This document shows, in pieces, positions 1-10,078 of a stretch of 64,000 nt of DNA; position 1 is the stretch's first letter, and each line of letters opens with the position of its first letter. A program made the translations under genes and the position numbers. Source of the DNA: Pseudomonas fluorescens (GTDB lineage: Bacteria > Pseudomonadota > Gammaproteobacteria > Pseudomonadales > Pseudomonadaceae); contig NZ_LACC01000008.1 of the NCBI RefSeq assembly GCF_000967965.1, positions 79,873 to 143,872 of the forward strand, written 5' to 3'. Under the pieces are notes generated by a model. The model did no database searches. It was not told the DNA's origin and saw only the letters and a list, made by a program, of their open reading frames with translations.

Positions 1-174
1 TATGTCGACTCGCTAGTTTCGAAATCAATGCCAAAAACCGTCCGATGAAAAACTCTCATGGCACCACAGGCGATACGGAAATTGTCTGTGCACTCGCCAG
101 CGTAAAAATGGTGACCGGTTCCGCCACAGGCCGCAGCAAACCCAACATGAGGAGGTCAAAAGCGCTGGGTTCAA
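1..174. other. window edge, no supported gene
   Basis: No gene could be supported here. A plus-strand frame stays open from base 3 into the end of the next gene, but it lacks a start inside the window and resembles nothing I know, so it may be chance. Confidence 0.3.
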
Positions 175-1032
175 TTACTCATCCACGATAGGGTTCACCA
201 AGCTGCCGAGACCTTCCGAAGTTACAACACAAGTGTCACCTGGCTTCATCCACAGCGGCGGCGTACGCGCCATACCGATGCCTGAGGGGGTACCTGAAAC
301 AATCAGGTCTCCGGGGGCCAGTGTCATCACTTCGCTGACAGTTTCGATGAGCGTCGCCACATCAAAAACCATGTCGTTGGTATTACCTTCCTGAACGACT
401 TGGCCATTCAGCAGTGTTTGCAGTTCCAGCCCCTTCACACCGTCAGGCAGTTCATCTGTCGTCACGATGTAAGGACCAAATGAGCCGGTACCGTCGAAGT
501 TCTTGCCCATAGTCCATTGAGGCGTACGCATCTGATAGTCGCGCAGGGTCGCATCGTTGAACAAAGAGTATCCAAAGACATGCGTTAACGCCGAGGCCTT
601 CGGAATTGCCCGTCCACCCTTACCGATAACGATGACTATCTCCCCCTCGTAGTCGAGCTTTTGGGACACTTTTGGCCGGACGATTGGTTGGCGGTTTCCG
701 ATGAGGCTCGATGAGAAGCGCGAGAAAATGGTTGGGTAGTCTGGTTGCACCAATCCAGCCTCGCTCGTGTGGTCGCGATAGTTCAATCCGATACACACGA
801 TTTTTGCGGGCGAGCTGAGCGGGGGAAGTTGGTCGCAGGTTGCGAAGTCGATGGGCTCCCCTTGCAAGAGGCGCGCGCCAAGCGAAGCGACTACTTCCTC
901 GCCTGCAAGTAGAGCGTCACTAAGGTCGCCAAATTCCGGAATGTCAGCGAGAAAGAACCCATGGAATTCTTCTCCTTTTGCCGCAGCAGCTAGCCCGACA
1001 CGACCATCTTTGGCAAAGCGCATAAATTTCAT
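175..1032 (-). CDS. fumarylacetoacetate hydrolase (FAH) family protein
   Basis: The 285-residue product has the FAH-family fold signature: GLNYRDH at about residues 82-88, the metal-binding DYEGE at 127-131, an aspartate at about 160, a KNFDGTGSFGP segment near 177-187 and SGTPSG near 246-251. Family members are cytosolic Mg/Mn enzymes that hydrolyse or decarboxylate 2-keto or diketo acids, often late in aromatic catabolism; the substrate cannot be read from sequence. It lies 51 nt downstream of a 2-hydroxyacid dehydrogenase on the same strand, so the two are probably co-transcribed and act on related hydroxy/keto acids. Length is normal for the family. The start is preceded by a weak purine stretch. 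Confidence 0.85.
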   Translation of the reverse strand: MKFMRFAKDGRVGLAAAAKGEEFHGFFLADIPEFGDLSDALLAGEEVVASLGARLLQGEPIDFATCDQLPPLSSPAKIVCIGLNYRDHTSEAGLVQPDYPTIFSRFSSSLIGNRQPIVRPKVSQKLDYEGEIVIVIGKGGRAIPKASALTHVFGYSLFNDATLRDYQMRTPQWTMGKNFDGTGSFGPYIVTTDELPDGVKGLELQTLLNGQVVQEGNTNDMVFDVATLIETVSEVMTLAPGDLIVSGTPSGIGMARTPPLWMKPGDTCVVTSEGLGSLVNPIVDE

Positions 1033-1083
1033 AATCTGCCCTTAAATTTAACGTGGGATCGGTTAACGGGGGGAGCGGCGCAC

Positions 1084-4035
1084 TCAGGTTCCACGGGTGC
1101 ATTGCTCCAGACTGAAGACGAAAGACTCATAGGGTTTCCCCGTAACATGCCGCAACCCCATTTCGCATGTACGGTTTGCCGACACATAGGCGTCCGCTGT
1201 CGTCGCATCCACATAGGCATGCTCTTCTCGCGTAGCTGACGCTACCAGTTCTGGATGCAAGAGGCCCCGGTCACCCGCGGTGCCGCAGCAGGTCGCGCCA
1301 ATCGGGACGACGACTTCCTGCGCCATGTGCTGAGCCACCTGCTTGAGTTGCCCCGACAGATTGAGGTGCAACATCGCGCAGGTAGGATGCAAGATAATGC
1401 GCTTCAATGGCGTGCTTACCTTGAGGTTGGGTAGGAGGCTGGCACACCAAGTCACAGAATCGATAATGCTCAGGCGCGAATAGCGCTCGCGCAGCTCAGG
1501 GGTAAGATGCTCAGCGATCCCACTCACCAGGCCGTGAGTACAAGATGCCGCGTCGACCACAACTGGCAAGCGACCTTCATCGGTCCACCGCAACAGCGCC
1601 TGCGCAATCGAATTTGCCATGAAGTCATGCGCAGCAACGAAACCCTTTGAACTGAATGGCGTCGCACAGCAGAGTCCACCGATGTCCGGCGGAATCCACA
1701 GCTTCTTCCCGCCGCGATGCGAAACCCGTACGAGGGCCTCCTGAATCGATATCGCGTCGCGAGCGGTGTCGGGATCGCGGCCGAACATTCGATTGACGCA
1801 AGCAGTGAAGTAGACCGCATCAGCACCTTCGCGGACGGTCTCTGGCATCCGGCTTGCGGCCGGCTTCGGCATCGGTCCCGGCACGGTAGGGAGGATATCG
1901 GCGCTAACAAATATTCGCGCCGTGTCTGCAATCGCTTTTACTGACCGCCAACCAAAAGTATTGCCCAGATATTTCGCGCCAGTTAGTGCGACGGTGCTAA
2001 CGCGCTCGACGGCGCTCCATTTTTTGGCAACGGACAGGGCCACGTTCTCGGAGGTCTCGCTCTGTGAACGCCGGTGAAACTCGCGCATCAATTCGCCCGT
2101 GTTGATTCCAATGGGACAAGGCACCGAACAGGATCCGTCACCGGCGCAGGTTTGAATGGCGTCGTACTGATACTGTTCCTGGAGCCGTCGCAAGATCGGA
2201 GAATCCTCCCTCTGTCGGGCCATTTCCCGGCGCACAACGATACGCTGTCGCGGTGTCATGGAAACGTTTCGGCTCGGGCACACAGGCTCGCAGAAACCGC
2301 ATTCGATGCACTGACTGGCATTGGAAACGCCTTCAATCGGGGGCAGCGACTTGAAGGACTTCAGATGAATATCCTGGTCCCGGGAAAGGATGACGTTCGG
2401 TGCGAGAACACCGTGCGGATCGGCGAGGTTCTTGACTCGCCACATGATGTTTGTCGCCCGCTCCCCCCATTCGTGGGTGATAAACGGCGCCATATTTAAC
2501 CCGGTTCCGTGCTCTGCTTTCAGGGAGCCGTCGTACTTGCGCACCACGAGGTCGACAAGTTCCTCCATAAACTTTGCATAGGTCGCCCTACCCTCTTCTT
2601 CATCAAATCGCGCGATCAGAGTGAAGTGAAGATTGCCATGGGCCGCGTGCCCTGCAACTCCTGGCATAAACCCGTGTTTGCGCAACAGGTCTTGCAGGTC
2701 GTGGGCTGCGCTTGCCAGTAGTAGAGGGGGGAAACACACGTCTTCGGTGATAAGCAAGGAACCCAGCGGTCGCTGCTTGCCAACCAGGCCCAGCAGCCCC
2801 TCCCTTACATGCCAAGCAAGCTCGATCGCCTCCGCGTGACTCGTAAAGGTTAAATCTCCCAGCAGCGTGACCTGGTCAGTCAGGTGCATGACGAGAGCCT
2901 GCTTTTCGGTCAGGCTGTCTTCGTCGCTGGCCCCGATTTCGATCAGCAGGGCAGCCGCGTCCAAGTCGAGCGATTTCCAGTATTCAGGCGTACCGGGAAA
3001 CGCTGCAGCCGCAGCCCGCAAGGCCGGTGCGATCATTAATTCGACTGCACTGGCACCCAGTGCAACCAGGTCCGGCACGAGTGCAATTGCATCATTAATG
3101 GAAGGAACGGCGATCCATGCGACGCTGGTGACCGCCGCAACCTCAACAGTACTAAATGTCACATCCGAGATGAATCCAAGCGTCCCTTCCGAGCCTACCA
3201 GGAGGCGACGAAATATCTCCAAGGGTGTGCGACCATCCAGGAATGCGTCAAGGCGGTAGCCATGGGTATTTCTTATGGAGTATTTCTGACGAATTCGTCC
3301 GACAAGTTCGTCGTCTGCAAGGATCTCCGCTTGTAGCGCCATCAGCCCTTTCGCCAGCTCTGGCTCGCTTGCAAGGAAAGTTTGCTCCGCCTCTGGATCC
3401 GACGTGTCGATTTTCGTTCCCGATACCAGAACAAATGTTAGCGCGCTAACGGTTTGATAGGCGTTTTGAGCAATGGTGCAACGCATGCCGCCTGAATTGT
3501 TTGAAACCACGCCACCAAGCGTACACGCTGCAGAACTTGCCGGGTCCGGACCAATCTTGCGACCGTACGGTGCAAGATGCGCGTTTGCGTGGGACAGGAT
3601 GGTTCCGACACCGGCCTTAACACTAAGACCTCGCTCTCCGATGCCCTTGATGCCGCTGAAAAACTTCCGCACGTCGATGAGGATTTCATCTGACAATGCT
3701 TGCCCGTTCAGACTGGTTCCGGCTGCGCGAAAAGTGGCGTGCCGACCTGTTTCTGAACAGAATCGAAGGACTTTCGCTACATCGTCCCCATCATGCGCGA
3801 CGACTACGACTTGTGGCACGAGCCGATATGGGCTGGCATCCGAGGCATAGCGGACCAGGTCAACCAGTCGATGCAGTACACGGTCGGGCCCAAGTAGCTG
3901 CTCTAGCGCTTGCTTCAATGGCGCAGGCGTTCCATCACGCAACTCATCCGGAACCGCATCCGGCGATCCCGCGCCCGGCGGTCTGCCAATTTTCGCTGGG
4001 TCTACGGAAAGAAGCTTTTTCATTTTTGAGCTCAT
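1084..4035 (-). CDS. FAD-linked oxidase / Fe-S 2-hydroxyacid (D-lactate-type) dehydrogenase
   Basis: A large multidomain oxidoreductase of about 980 residues. An FAD-binding PCMH domain lies in the first third, then an FAD-oxidase C-terminal domain, then two 4Fe-4S type cysteine clusters (CIECGFCEPVCP and CAGDGSCSVPCP, about 575-630), then a heterodisulfide-reductase-like cysteine domain ending with TCCGTAGDRG. This order is that of the Dld-II/YdiJ group, which oxidises D-lactate or D-2-hydroxyglutarate and passes electrons to the respiratory chain. The closing motif resembles Dld-II of Pseudomonas most closely. The frame opens at 4101, but neither that ATG nor the ones at 4035 and 4023 has a strong ribosome site; 4035 is a compromise. 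The substrate is inferred only. Confidence 0.8.
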   Translation of the reverse strand: MSSKMKKLLSVDPAKIGRPPGAGSPDAVPDELRDGTPAPLKQALEQLLGPDRVLHRLVDLVRYASDASPYRLVPQVVVVAHDGDDVAKVLRFCSETGRHATFRAAGTSLNGQALSDEILIDVRKFFSGIKGIGERGLSVKAGVGTILSHANAHLAPYGRKIGPDPASSAACTLGGVVSNNSGGMRCTIAQNAYQTVSALTFVLVSGTKIDTSDPEAEQTFLASEPELAKGLMALQAEILADDELVGRIRQKYSIRNTHGYRLDAFLDGRTPLEIFRRLLVGSEGTLGFISDVTFSTVEVAAVTSVAWIAVPSINDAIALVPDLVALGASAVELMIAPALRAAAAAFPGTPEYWKSLDLDAAALLIEIGASDEDSLTEKQALVMHLTDQVTLLGDLTFTSHAEAIELAWHVREGLLGLVGKQRPLGSLLITEDVCFPPLLLASAAHDLQDLLRKHGFMPGVAGHAAHGNLHFTLIARFDEEEGRATYAKFMEELVDLVVRKYDGSLKAEHGTGLNMAPFITHEWGERATNIMWRVKNLADPHGVLAPNVILSRDQDIHLKSFKSLPPIEGVSNASQCIECGFCEPVCPSRNVSMTPRQRIVVRREMARQREDSPILRRLQEQYQYDAIQTCAGDGSCSVPCPIGINTGELMREFHRRSQSETSENVALSVAKKWSAVERVSTVALTGAKYLGNTFGWRSVKAIADTARIFVSADILPTVPGPMPKPAASRMPETVREGADAVYFTACVNRMFGRDPDTARDAISIQEALVRVSHRGGKKLWIPPDIGGLCCATPFSSKGFVAAHDFMANSIAQALLRWTDEGRLPVVVDAASCTHGLVSGIAEHLTPELRERYSRLSIIDSVTWCASLLPNLKVSTPLKRIILHPTCAMLHLNLSGQLKQVAQHMAQEVVVPIGATCCGTAGDRGLLHPELVASATREEHAYVDATTADAYVSANRTCEMGLRHVTGKPYESFVFSLEQCTRGT

Positions 4036-4101
4036 GAAAGCTGATATTGGAACAGTGTGAGGGAGTGCCTTGATGGCCTCTCCGCCAAGCCCGCAACGCA
4101 T

Positions 4102-4239
4102 CGATTCGAATAAACAGCAAGTATTAGATTAGCTTTTATTGTTTCTATATGTTTCTAGAGCGACCCTTGTTCGACGAAGGGCAGACTTGCATCTGAGTAC
4201 ACAAAAACACATACCCATGAGTGTTGATCGGTAAACCTT
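4102..4239. other. intergenic gap
   Basis: This 138-bp stretch is AT-rich next to the dehydrogenase start and presumably holds its promoter. No clear -35/-10 pair or terminator hairpin was recognised. Confidence 0.3.
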
Positions 4240-5148
4240 CTACCTTTGAGATACAGAGGCCGGGGCGCCTACCTTGATTGCCAGCTCCTTGGCATGGACC
4301 ACATTGACCCACCAGCCAAAGGCGGCAGCGGTGAAGAACATGAGGACGCTGTAAATGGCTGCCGGAATGGCCATTGTCGGGTTGTTCAGCAGCGTTGGGC
4401 TGAGCGCCAGGGCTATAGCCAAAGCGCCATTGTGAATACCAATTTCCATGCCGATGGCCACTGCCTGGCGCTGCGGCAACTGGAACAGGCGTGGCACCAA
4501 ATAGCCGATGCCGAGGCTGAGCAAATTGAACAGCAATGCAGCCATACCTACGACAGGCGCGTAGTCCAGTACCGTCTGCCAATCCTTGACCAACGCGAGC
4601 ACAACGGTGACTACAAGGAACAACGCGGAAATGATCTTCATCGGCCGCGCCATAAGCACTGCAAAACCTGCCGCCAGTTTGCGTACTAGCATGCCCACCG
4701 CGACCGGTACCAAGACGATGGCGAATACCTGCACTACTTTTGCAAATTGCAATGGAATGGTCTGACCGTCCGCCATGAAGTACATCAGTGACCAATTGAC
4801 GAGCAAAGGCATGGTGAGAATCGCGACCACCGAGTTCACTGCCGTCAGAGTGACATTGAGTGCCACATCACCGTGTGCCAAGTGGCTGTAGAGATTGGCG
4901 GTGGTACCGCCTGGGGAAGCAGCCAGGAGCATCAGGCCCACGGCCAGTACCGGCGCCAGACCAAACCCCTTGGCAATGAGGAAGCAGAAATACGGCAGCA
5001 GAATTAACTGGCAGACCAGACCGATCAGGACAGGCTTGGGAAACCTCACCACTCGGATAAAATCCGCCGGAGTAAGCGACAACCCCAGTCCGAGCATGAT
5101 GATGCCCAGGGCAATGGGGAGGAATGTAGTCAGCAAGGGCGATGCCAT
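4240..5148 (-). CDS. bile acid:sodium symporter (BASS) family transporter
   Basis: A protein of about 302 residues made almost wholly of hydrophobic helices, consistent with the ten-helix BASS/SBF fold. It shows the small-residue segment LLAASPGGTTANLYSHLA, which corresponds to the conserved ASPGG region of the family, and a second conserved stretch near EIGIHNGALAIALA. Family members import organic anions (bile acids, keto acids, pantoate) with sodium at the inner membrane. The open frame extends to 5436, but the upstream part is not BASS-like, so one of the adjacent ATGs at 5151/5148 is the likely start; no strong ribosome site supports either. A divergent AraC-type gene lies 440 bp upstream and may regulate it. 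Substrate unknown. Confidence 0.8.
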   Translation of the reverse strand: MASPLLTTFLPIALGIIMLGLGLSLTPADFIRVVRFPKPVLIGLVCQLILLPYFCFLIAKGFGLAPVLAVGLMLLAASPGGTTANLYSHLAHGDVALNVTLTAVNSVVAILTMPLLVNWSLMYFMADGQTIPLQFAKVVQVFAIVLVPVAVGMLVRKLAAGFAVLMARPMKIISALFLVVTVVLALVKDWQTVLDYAPVVGMAALLFNLLSLGIGYLVPRLFQLPQRQAVAIGMEIGIHNGALAIALALSPTLLNNPTMAIPAAIYSVLMFFTAAAFGWWVNVVHAKELAIKVGAPASVSQR

Positions 5149-5592
5149 CATTATTGTTGTACTCGCAGCGAGGCAAGCCCGGCGGTTAACCGGGATGCAA
5201 AGGGCCTGGTGGTCTGGCCGGACAAACCGAAGCTTGTACCTTGGCCGGTGCGTTAATGGTTGTAACCTTTGCGCTGATTGGCTTGCCGAGGAGTCTAGTG
5301 ATGGAGGGGCACGGACAAAACTCTCCTTGCCAGCCAGACTGCTCGCCTTGCCGGTCAGATAAATGCCTCGTGAAACATCAATATCATTGGAGGGCCGGTA
5401 TTCCGGTGTTCCTGCATGCCGTAAAGGCCCCGCCAATATGTCCCTGCGGCGCTAACGCGCAGTGTGGAAGCCCACCGGAGGGCGAGACAGGTCAACCCTT
5501 TACGCGCTGTTGGCCCGCGCGTCACAAGCTGTTGTTTCGAGTGCTGGAGCTGGTGTAAAACTGCTGCGCCTCAATCAAGTAGGAGTCTGCAG
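5149..5592. other. divergent intergenic region
   Basis: About 440 bp separate the divergent transporter and AraC-type genes. Open frames here are extensions of those genes and lack family resemblance. Promoters for both genes should lie here; I could not identify a convincing operator. Confidence 0.4.
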
Positions 5593-6594
5593 ATGAGTCA
5601 GCGTACTACTTCCTCCAGTTGGGCAAGCACCATTGTCCGATCCCTGGAAATGGGCGGTGTCGACTGCCGCAGTCTGTTCGAACGTCTTGGGATGGATTAT
5701 TCCGCTCTGAGCGATCCCGAAGCACGCTTCCCACAGGATTGCATGACGGGCCTATGGCATCTGGCGGTAGAAGCCTCTGGAAATCCGGTCATTGCCCTGA
5801 ACATGGCCCAGGTGGTGCGACCATCCTCCTTCCATGTGGTCGGCTATGCATTGATGTCCAGCCGCAACTTGCATGAGGGCATTTCTAGCCTGGTCCGCTA
5901 TCAGCGCATCATTGGGGAGAGTGCAGATCTCAGCTTTCACCCTACGTCGGATGGTTATGAGTTAACTCTGGCAATTCATGGCGATCGCTTGCCTTCTGCC
6001 AGAGAAAGTGCGGAGGGGTCGCTGGCCTATATTCTGGCCTTTTGCCGCTGGCTAGCGTGCCGCCCATTGACTCCTCGCCTTGTCAGCTTTAGCGGACCTG
6101 CGCCGGCTAATCTGAAGCCATATTGCGAGGTGTTTCAAGCACCACTGAAGTTCAATGCCGAGCACTATGCATTACTGTTCGACCGCACCGATCTGGATGC
6201 CCCGCTGCATTCTGCTAACGAGGCCTTGGCGCATTTGCACGAACGCTTCGCCGGTGAGTATTTGGCGCGCTTTTCGGACGGTCAGATCACCCACCAGGTG
6301 CGCCAGTTGCTCTGTCGTTTGCTACCCCAAGGTGAGCCCAAACGTGAAGTGGTGGCCCAGACAATATTAATGTCTGAGCGCACCTTGCAGCGCCGCCTGC
6401 AAGCGGAGGGAACCGGTTTTCATCAACTGCTCGATGGTACTCGCCGAGAGCTGGCCAGCCAGTACCTGGTCCAGCCCAATCTAACCCTGCAGGAAATTTC
6501 CTATCTGCTGGGCTTCGCCGCTCCAAGCAATTTCTTCCGCGCCTTCCGCCGATGGTTCAATACCACACCTAATGAGTACCGGGCAGGTCTGTAG
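5593..6594 (+). CDS. AraC-family transcriptional regulator (Arabinose_bd-type sensor)
   Basis: A 333-residue regulator. The N-terminal two thirds match the sensor domain found in OruR/ArgR/VirF-like AraC regulators of Pseudomonas (signatures such as FHVVGYALMSS near 80 and a long alpha/beta region). The C-terminal 90 residues form a double helix-turn-helix: LMSERTLQRRLQAEG is the first recognition region and EISYLLGFAAPSNFFRAFRRW the conserved second one. ATG 5593 is chosen because AGGAG lies 7 nt before it; the frame upstream to 5464 has no support. The 3' end overlaps the end of the convergent FUSC gene by 26 bp. By position it may control the divergent BASS transporter. Confidence 0.9.
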   Translation: MSQRTTSSSWASTIVRSLEMGGVDCRSLFERLGMDYSALSDPEARFPQDCMTGLWHLAVEASGNPVIALNMAQVVRPSSFHVVGYALMSSRNLHEGISSLVRYQRIIGESADLSFHPTSDGYELTLAIHGDRLPSARESAEGSLAYILAFCRWLACRPLTPRLVSFSGPAPANLKPYCEVFQAPLKFNAEHYALLFDRTDLDAPLHSANEALAHLHERFAGEYLARFSDGQITHQVRQLLCRLLPQGEPKREVVAQTILMSERTLQRRLQAEGTGFHQLLDGTRRELASQYLVQPNLTLQEISYLLGFAAPSNFFRAFRRWFNTTPNEYRAGL

Positions 6595-8734
6595 AGCGTT
6601 GAGCGGGGATGCTCATTTCCTCCTTGTGAGTCATGCCGTAGAGGGGTGACAGGCAATTGGCGAGTTGAGCGATGCGCTCGTTAAGCGCCTGGGCGGCGGA
6701 CAGGATTTCGCCAATCGAGTCAGGTGCATCCTTGCCTTCGTCCGCCCGGCAGCGATTCAGCACGGCCAATGCCCTCGGCAAATGGGCACCCCGATCGATC
6801 GAGCCTTCCCCAGCGAACCGATCCGCCATCCTTTCCAACTGGTGGGCAGCGCATTCGCGAAACGCCTCGATCGCTTCGACAAAGGTGTGCGGCAAGCCGG
6901 GACCGGCATGTTGCAGGACGACCTGCAGCCGGTTGACGGCGAAAAGGGTTTCCTGGACCTGGGCGAGCCATGTTGTTACATCCACGGTGACCGAATCGTC
7001 GTCGTGTTGCCGCCCCGGTTCCAGCACGACGCGTGCCTGCATTTCGCGGCTCTGCAAGAGCAGCGACCAGCCCTGGAGCCGCGCGCGATCAATCGCAGCG
7101 CTTTGCGTGATCGGTTCGTTGCTGCCCGCCCCCGCCCGAGCCAGATCAGCGACACCGCGCAACAGCCGCCCCAGCATGGCCTTCAGCATTAGTCCTTCGC
7201 GCTCAGGCCATATCAACGCGGAAATAGCAATGGATACCGTCACTCCTATCAGGATGCCGATCATTCGGTCACGGATTTCCGTGACATCGGTGGTCAGCGC
7301 AAACTGTCCAAGTTGAGCCAGGGCATAGGCAAAGACGAACTGCATGCCAATGTAGTTCGTGCGCGGGGAGCCCGCAGCGACCCAGGCACCGACAGCGACA
7401 ATGGGCAGCGTGAGCAAAAGCAGGCCGGTAATGCTCTCGAGATGGGGAATGATGAAAATCGTCGCGATCAGCGCGACGACACTGCCCACTGCACAACCCA
7501 CGATACGCATCAGTCCCTTATGGGTGCTCGCACCGAGACTGGGCAGCGCGAGAATGAAACAAGTCAGCATCGCAGTATGGATACCCTGCCACTGCACAGC
7601 CGTGTAAAACACGTAGCACAGTAATGCAGCTAACACGGTCTTCAAGGCAAACCGCCCGTACACCGGGTTGCTGAACCCGTCCTTCGCAATGAATGGCTCC
7701 TTACTAGCCGAAGAAGACCCGTCGGGGGCTGACTCAGCCTTGGAAATCGCCTGCAAGGCCTGTCCCATATCACACAGCACGCTGTCCAACTCACCGTTGG
7801 CTGCATCACTCTCCCCCAAATACTCCGAGCAGAGGAACGGCTTGCGATCAGTGAAGGAAGACCGCAGTGCCTGACAAAGTTCTTGCAAGAGAGCTACTTG
7901 GTCGCGCTGCTCAGGCAGTAGCTTCTGCATCGGTAGCTGCGACAAATGCGCTGCGGCTGTATGTAGGCGATCGATGCCTGCGATCTTCTGGAGGTACTGG
8001 GCCTTTTCGCGCTGATAGGTGGCATTGCCAAGGGTCGCGAAAGCCAGATGACGATGCAGCGCCAGTACACCACTAGCAACCAGATTGCTGCTCAGACGTG
8101 GTATGGGTGAACCGGTTCTGCGGGCCTCCAGTTGTTCGAGCACATTGTCCAATTGGCGACACATTTCGTCGACCAACAGGCGTCCTGGTCGGGCTGGCAG
8201 AAACAGATAATTAACAGCCACCGTCACCACGATCGGATAAACAAGCGATACCCACGCCCACAACAGAGCCCGTAAGAGCGTTTCCGGGTCAGCAAAGAGA
8301 TCAGCAAAGCTCTGAAAATAGAACACCAGCTGAGCCGCCAGAAAACCAATGACGCCAGCCTTGTTGATACGCATGAAATACATGCCACAAAAGGCAATCA
8401 AGCAGGCACCGAGGATACGCAGCATCGGGTAGTTGATCGTGAGCTTAATCAGCACAATCGCCAATGCCGTACCGAGACTACAGCCGATTGCCAGCAGTGT
8501 GCCGGACAACCGGGTCAGCACAGTGTTCTCCTGCGCCGTGAAGAACACGATGACTATCGAGAGGGAGAGGTAGGGCACCTGCAGCGCCATGGAAATGACA
8601 ATCACCAGGGCACTGCTCAACACAAAACGCCAGACCGCTGCCTGACGCCCGGGGAAAGGCGCCAGTTCGCTGCGAAGCAGCTTCCAAAGCAATGGGGCGG
8701 ATGGCTTGCTGCGATGGGATTCGTGGGAGCTCAT
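6569..8734 (-). CDS. FUSC-family inner-membrane efflux protein (AaeB/aromatic acid exporter type)
   Basis: A 721-residue protein with two blocks of about six membrane helices (roughly residues 35-185 and 365-520), each followed by a soluble region, as in AaeB/FUSC proteins. It begins 11 nt after the stop of the HlyD-like gene and is the last gene of a three-gene efflux operon (YtcA-like lipoprotein, HlyD adaptor, FUSC). Known members export hydroxylated aromatic acids or toxic compounds through the adaptor to an outer-membrane channel. No outer-membrane factor is encoded here, so a separate TolC/OprM-like protein would be needed. Substrate unknown. Confidence 0.88.
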   Translation of the reverse strand: MSSHESHRSKPSAPLLWKLLRSELAPFPGRQAAVWRFVLSSALVIVISMALQVPYLSLSIVIVFFTAQENTVLTRLSGTLLAIGCSLGTALAIVLIKLTINYPMLRILGACLIAFCGMYFMRINKAGVIGFLAAQLVFYFQSFADLFADPETLLRALLWAWVSLVYPIVVTVAVNYLFLPARPGRLLVDEMCRQLDNVLEQLEARRTGSPIPRLSSNLVASGVLALHRHLAFATLGNATYQREKAQYLQKIAGIDRLHTAAAHLSQLPMQKLLPEQRDQVALLQELCQALRSSFTDRKPFLCSEYLGESDAANGELDSVLCDMGQALQAISKAESAPDGSSSASKEPFIAKDGFSNPVYGRFALKTVLAALLCYVFYTAVQWQGIHTAMLTCFILALPSLGASTHKGLMRIVGCAVGSVVALIATIFIIPHLESITGLLLLTLPIVAVGAWVAAGSPRTNYIGMQFVFAYALAQLGQFALTTDVTEIRDRMIGILIGVTVSIAISALIWPEREGLMLKAMLGRLLRGVADLARAGAGSNEPITQSAAIDRARLQGWSLLLQSREMQARVVLEPGRQHDDDSVTVDVTTWLAQVQETLFAVNRLQVVLQHAGPGLPHTFVEAIEAFRECAAHQLERMADRFAGEGSIDRGAHLPRALAVLNRCRADEGKDAPDSIGEILSAAQALNERIAQLANCLSPLYGMTHKEEMSIPAQRSTDLPGTH

Positions 8735-8745
8735 GGTGTCTGTAC

Positions 8746-9798
8746 TCAGTGAGCCGTGGCATGCATGTCGGACGTCATGACGGCCACGGCCGATGCGCCG
8801 ATCCGGAACACGCTAGGGTCCGGTTGCTCGACTGCGATACGTACAGGGAAGCGCTGGTTGACCCGGACCCAATTGATCGAACGAGGCACATGCGGCAGAC
8901 CGGAAACCTCGCCACCGCCGTCATCGGGAAAGACCCCGTATCCGACCGACTCCACCACACCCTGGAATTGCTTGGACGAATCGCTGAGCACATAAACCTG
9001 TGCCGTTTGACCGGCCTTGATATGTTCGAGCTCCGTTTCGCGGAAGTTGGCGACCACGTACCAACGGCTGGTATTTGCCAGGGTGAAGATCGGGTGGCCA
9101 GCCGCTGCATATTGCCCGGCCGAGGTCTTGAGATTGATGACGATACCGTCAAAGGGCGCACGCACGGTGGCGTATTCCAGGTTGAGCTGAGCCAGTGCGA
9201 TTTCTGCCTTGATCACCTCACGCTTGGCGACGAGTGCATCAACACCACTGATGCCGGCACTGGCACGTCGTGCATCAAGCTCAGACGTGCTGAGCTGTGC
9301 CTGTGCGGCACGTTTGGCCGCCCGTGCCCGGTCAACTTCTTCCACGGAAACGAAGTGGGTTCGCAGCAACGGTTCAAGTCGACCGAGTGTATCGCTCGTC
9401 TGCTCGGCGTTTGCCCGTGCCCGTTCGATATCGGCCTTCGCCGCGGCAGCACCGAACTTTTGCGCATTGACCGAGCGCTGGGTCAGTTCGATCTGGTTTT
9501 CGAGGGCGACCAGGCTCGCTTCGGCCTTTGCCAACGTCGCCTGGAAAGGTCGCGCATCGATTTGGAAGAGCACATCGCCTTTCTTAACAGCCTGGTTGTC
9601 CTTTACGGCCAGGTCGACAATTCGACCACTGACATCAGGCGCAACATTGATAGTGTCTGCATAAGCATAGGCATCATCGGTACGCGGAGCAGTATCGATA
9701 CGCCAGGCTACGAAGATCGCCAGCGCGATCGCCGCCAGGACCAGCAGCAGTGCAATCGCTCGGCCAAAGTGGGCTCGGGTGTTAATCGCTTGCGACAT
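8746..9798 (-). CDS. HlyD/EmrA-family membrane fusion protein
   Basis: A 350-residue periplasmic adaptor. One N-terminal membrane helix (about residues 12-31) is followed by a biotinyl-lipoyl-like half (DTINVAPDVSGRIVDL), an alpha-helical coiled-coil hairpin of about residues 85-190 rich in Ala, Glu and Arg, then the second lipoyl half (ATVRAPFDGIVINLKTSAG) and a beta-barrel domain. This order is standard for the family. It bridges the inner-membrane FUSC protein encoded next and an outer-membrane channel. It lies 19 nt after the small lipoprotein gene and 11 nt before the FUSC gene, supporting one operon. Confidence 0.93.
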   Translation of the reverse strand: MSQAINTRAHFGRAIALLLVLAAIALAIFVAWRIDTAPRTDDAYAYADTINVAPDVSGRIVDLAVKDNQAVKKGDVLFQIDARPFQATLAKAEASLVALENQIELTQRSVNAQKFGAAAAKADIERARANAEQTSDTLGRLEPLLRTHFVSVEEVDRARAAKRAAQAQLSTSELDARRASAGISGVDALVAKREVIKAEIALAQLNLEYATVRAPFDGIVINLKTSAGQYAAAGHPIFTLANTSRWYVVANFRETELEHIKAGQTAQVYVLSDSSKQFQGVVESVGYGVFPDDGGGEVSGLPHVPRSINWVRVNQRFPVRIAVEQPDPSVFRIGASAVAVMTSDMHATAH

Positions 9799-9817
9799 CG
9801 CCGTTCTCTCGAGTCAG

Positions 9818-10078
9818 TTATTGAAAAAAGGTCAGCCAGCCGATCAAGGCCAGCGAGACGGTCAAGGAGGAATAAGCCAGCGGCAGCGTCAAGCCTTGCA
9901 ATTGGCGCAACAGTCCTGCAGCACGCAATGCCGCATGCACAACCCCCGTCGCGACGATCGCGCCGACGATGCAGAACAACCAGTCAGGAAAATAGGCACC
10001 AAGAACGTTGATCGACGGAACCGTCGAGCAACCGCCGAGGAGCGCACAAAGTAAAAACAGAATTGCCGGGGATCTCAT
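9818..10078 (-). CDS. small YtcA-like lipoprotein of efflux operon
   Basis: An 86-residue protein with a lipoprotein signal: a short N-terminus, hydrophobic core and lipobox LLGGC with the acylated cysteine at about residue 17. Two further hydrophobic segments follow (about 34-55 and 65-84). This size and pattern fit the YtcA family, small proteins often encoded just before HlyD and FUSC genes. It is the first gene of the efflux operon; its promoter region holds a palindrome identical in core to the one in the marR promoter. Its biochemical role is not known. Confidence 0.8.
   Translation of the reverse strand: MRSPAILFLLCALLGGCSTVPSINVLGAYFPDWLFCIVGAIVATGVVHAALRAAGLLRQLQGLTLPLAYSSLTVSLALIGWLTFFQ

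Noticed and set aside
8692..10011. 439-codon open frame on the plus strand
   Set aside because: Antisense to the HlyD gene, which is clearly coding; no domain seen.
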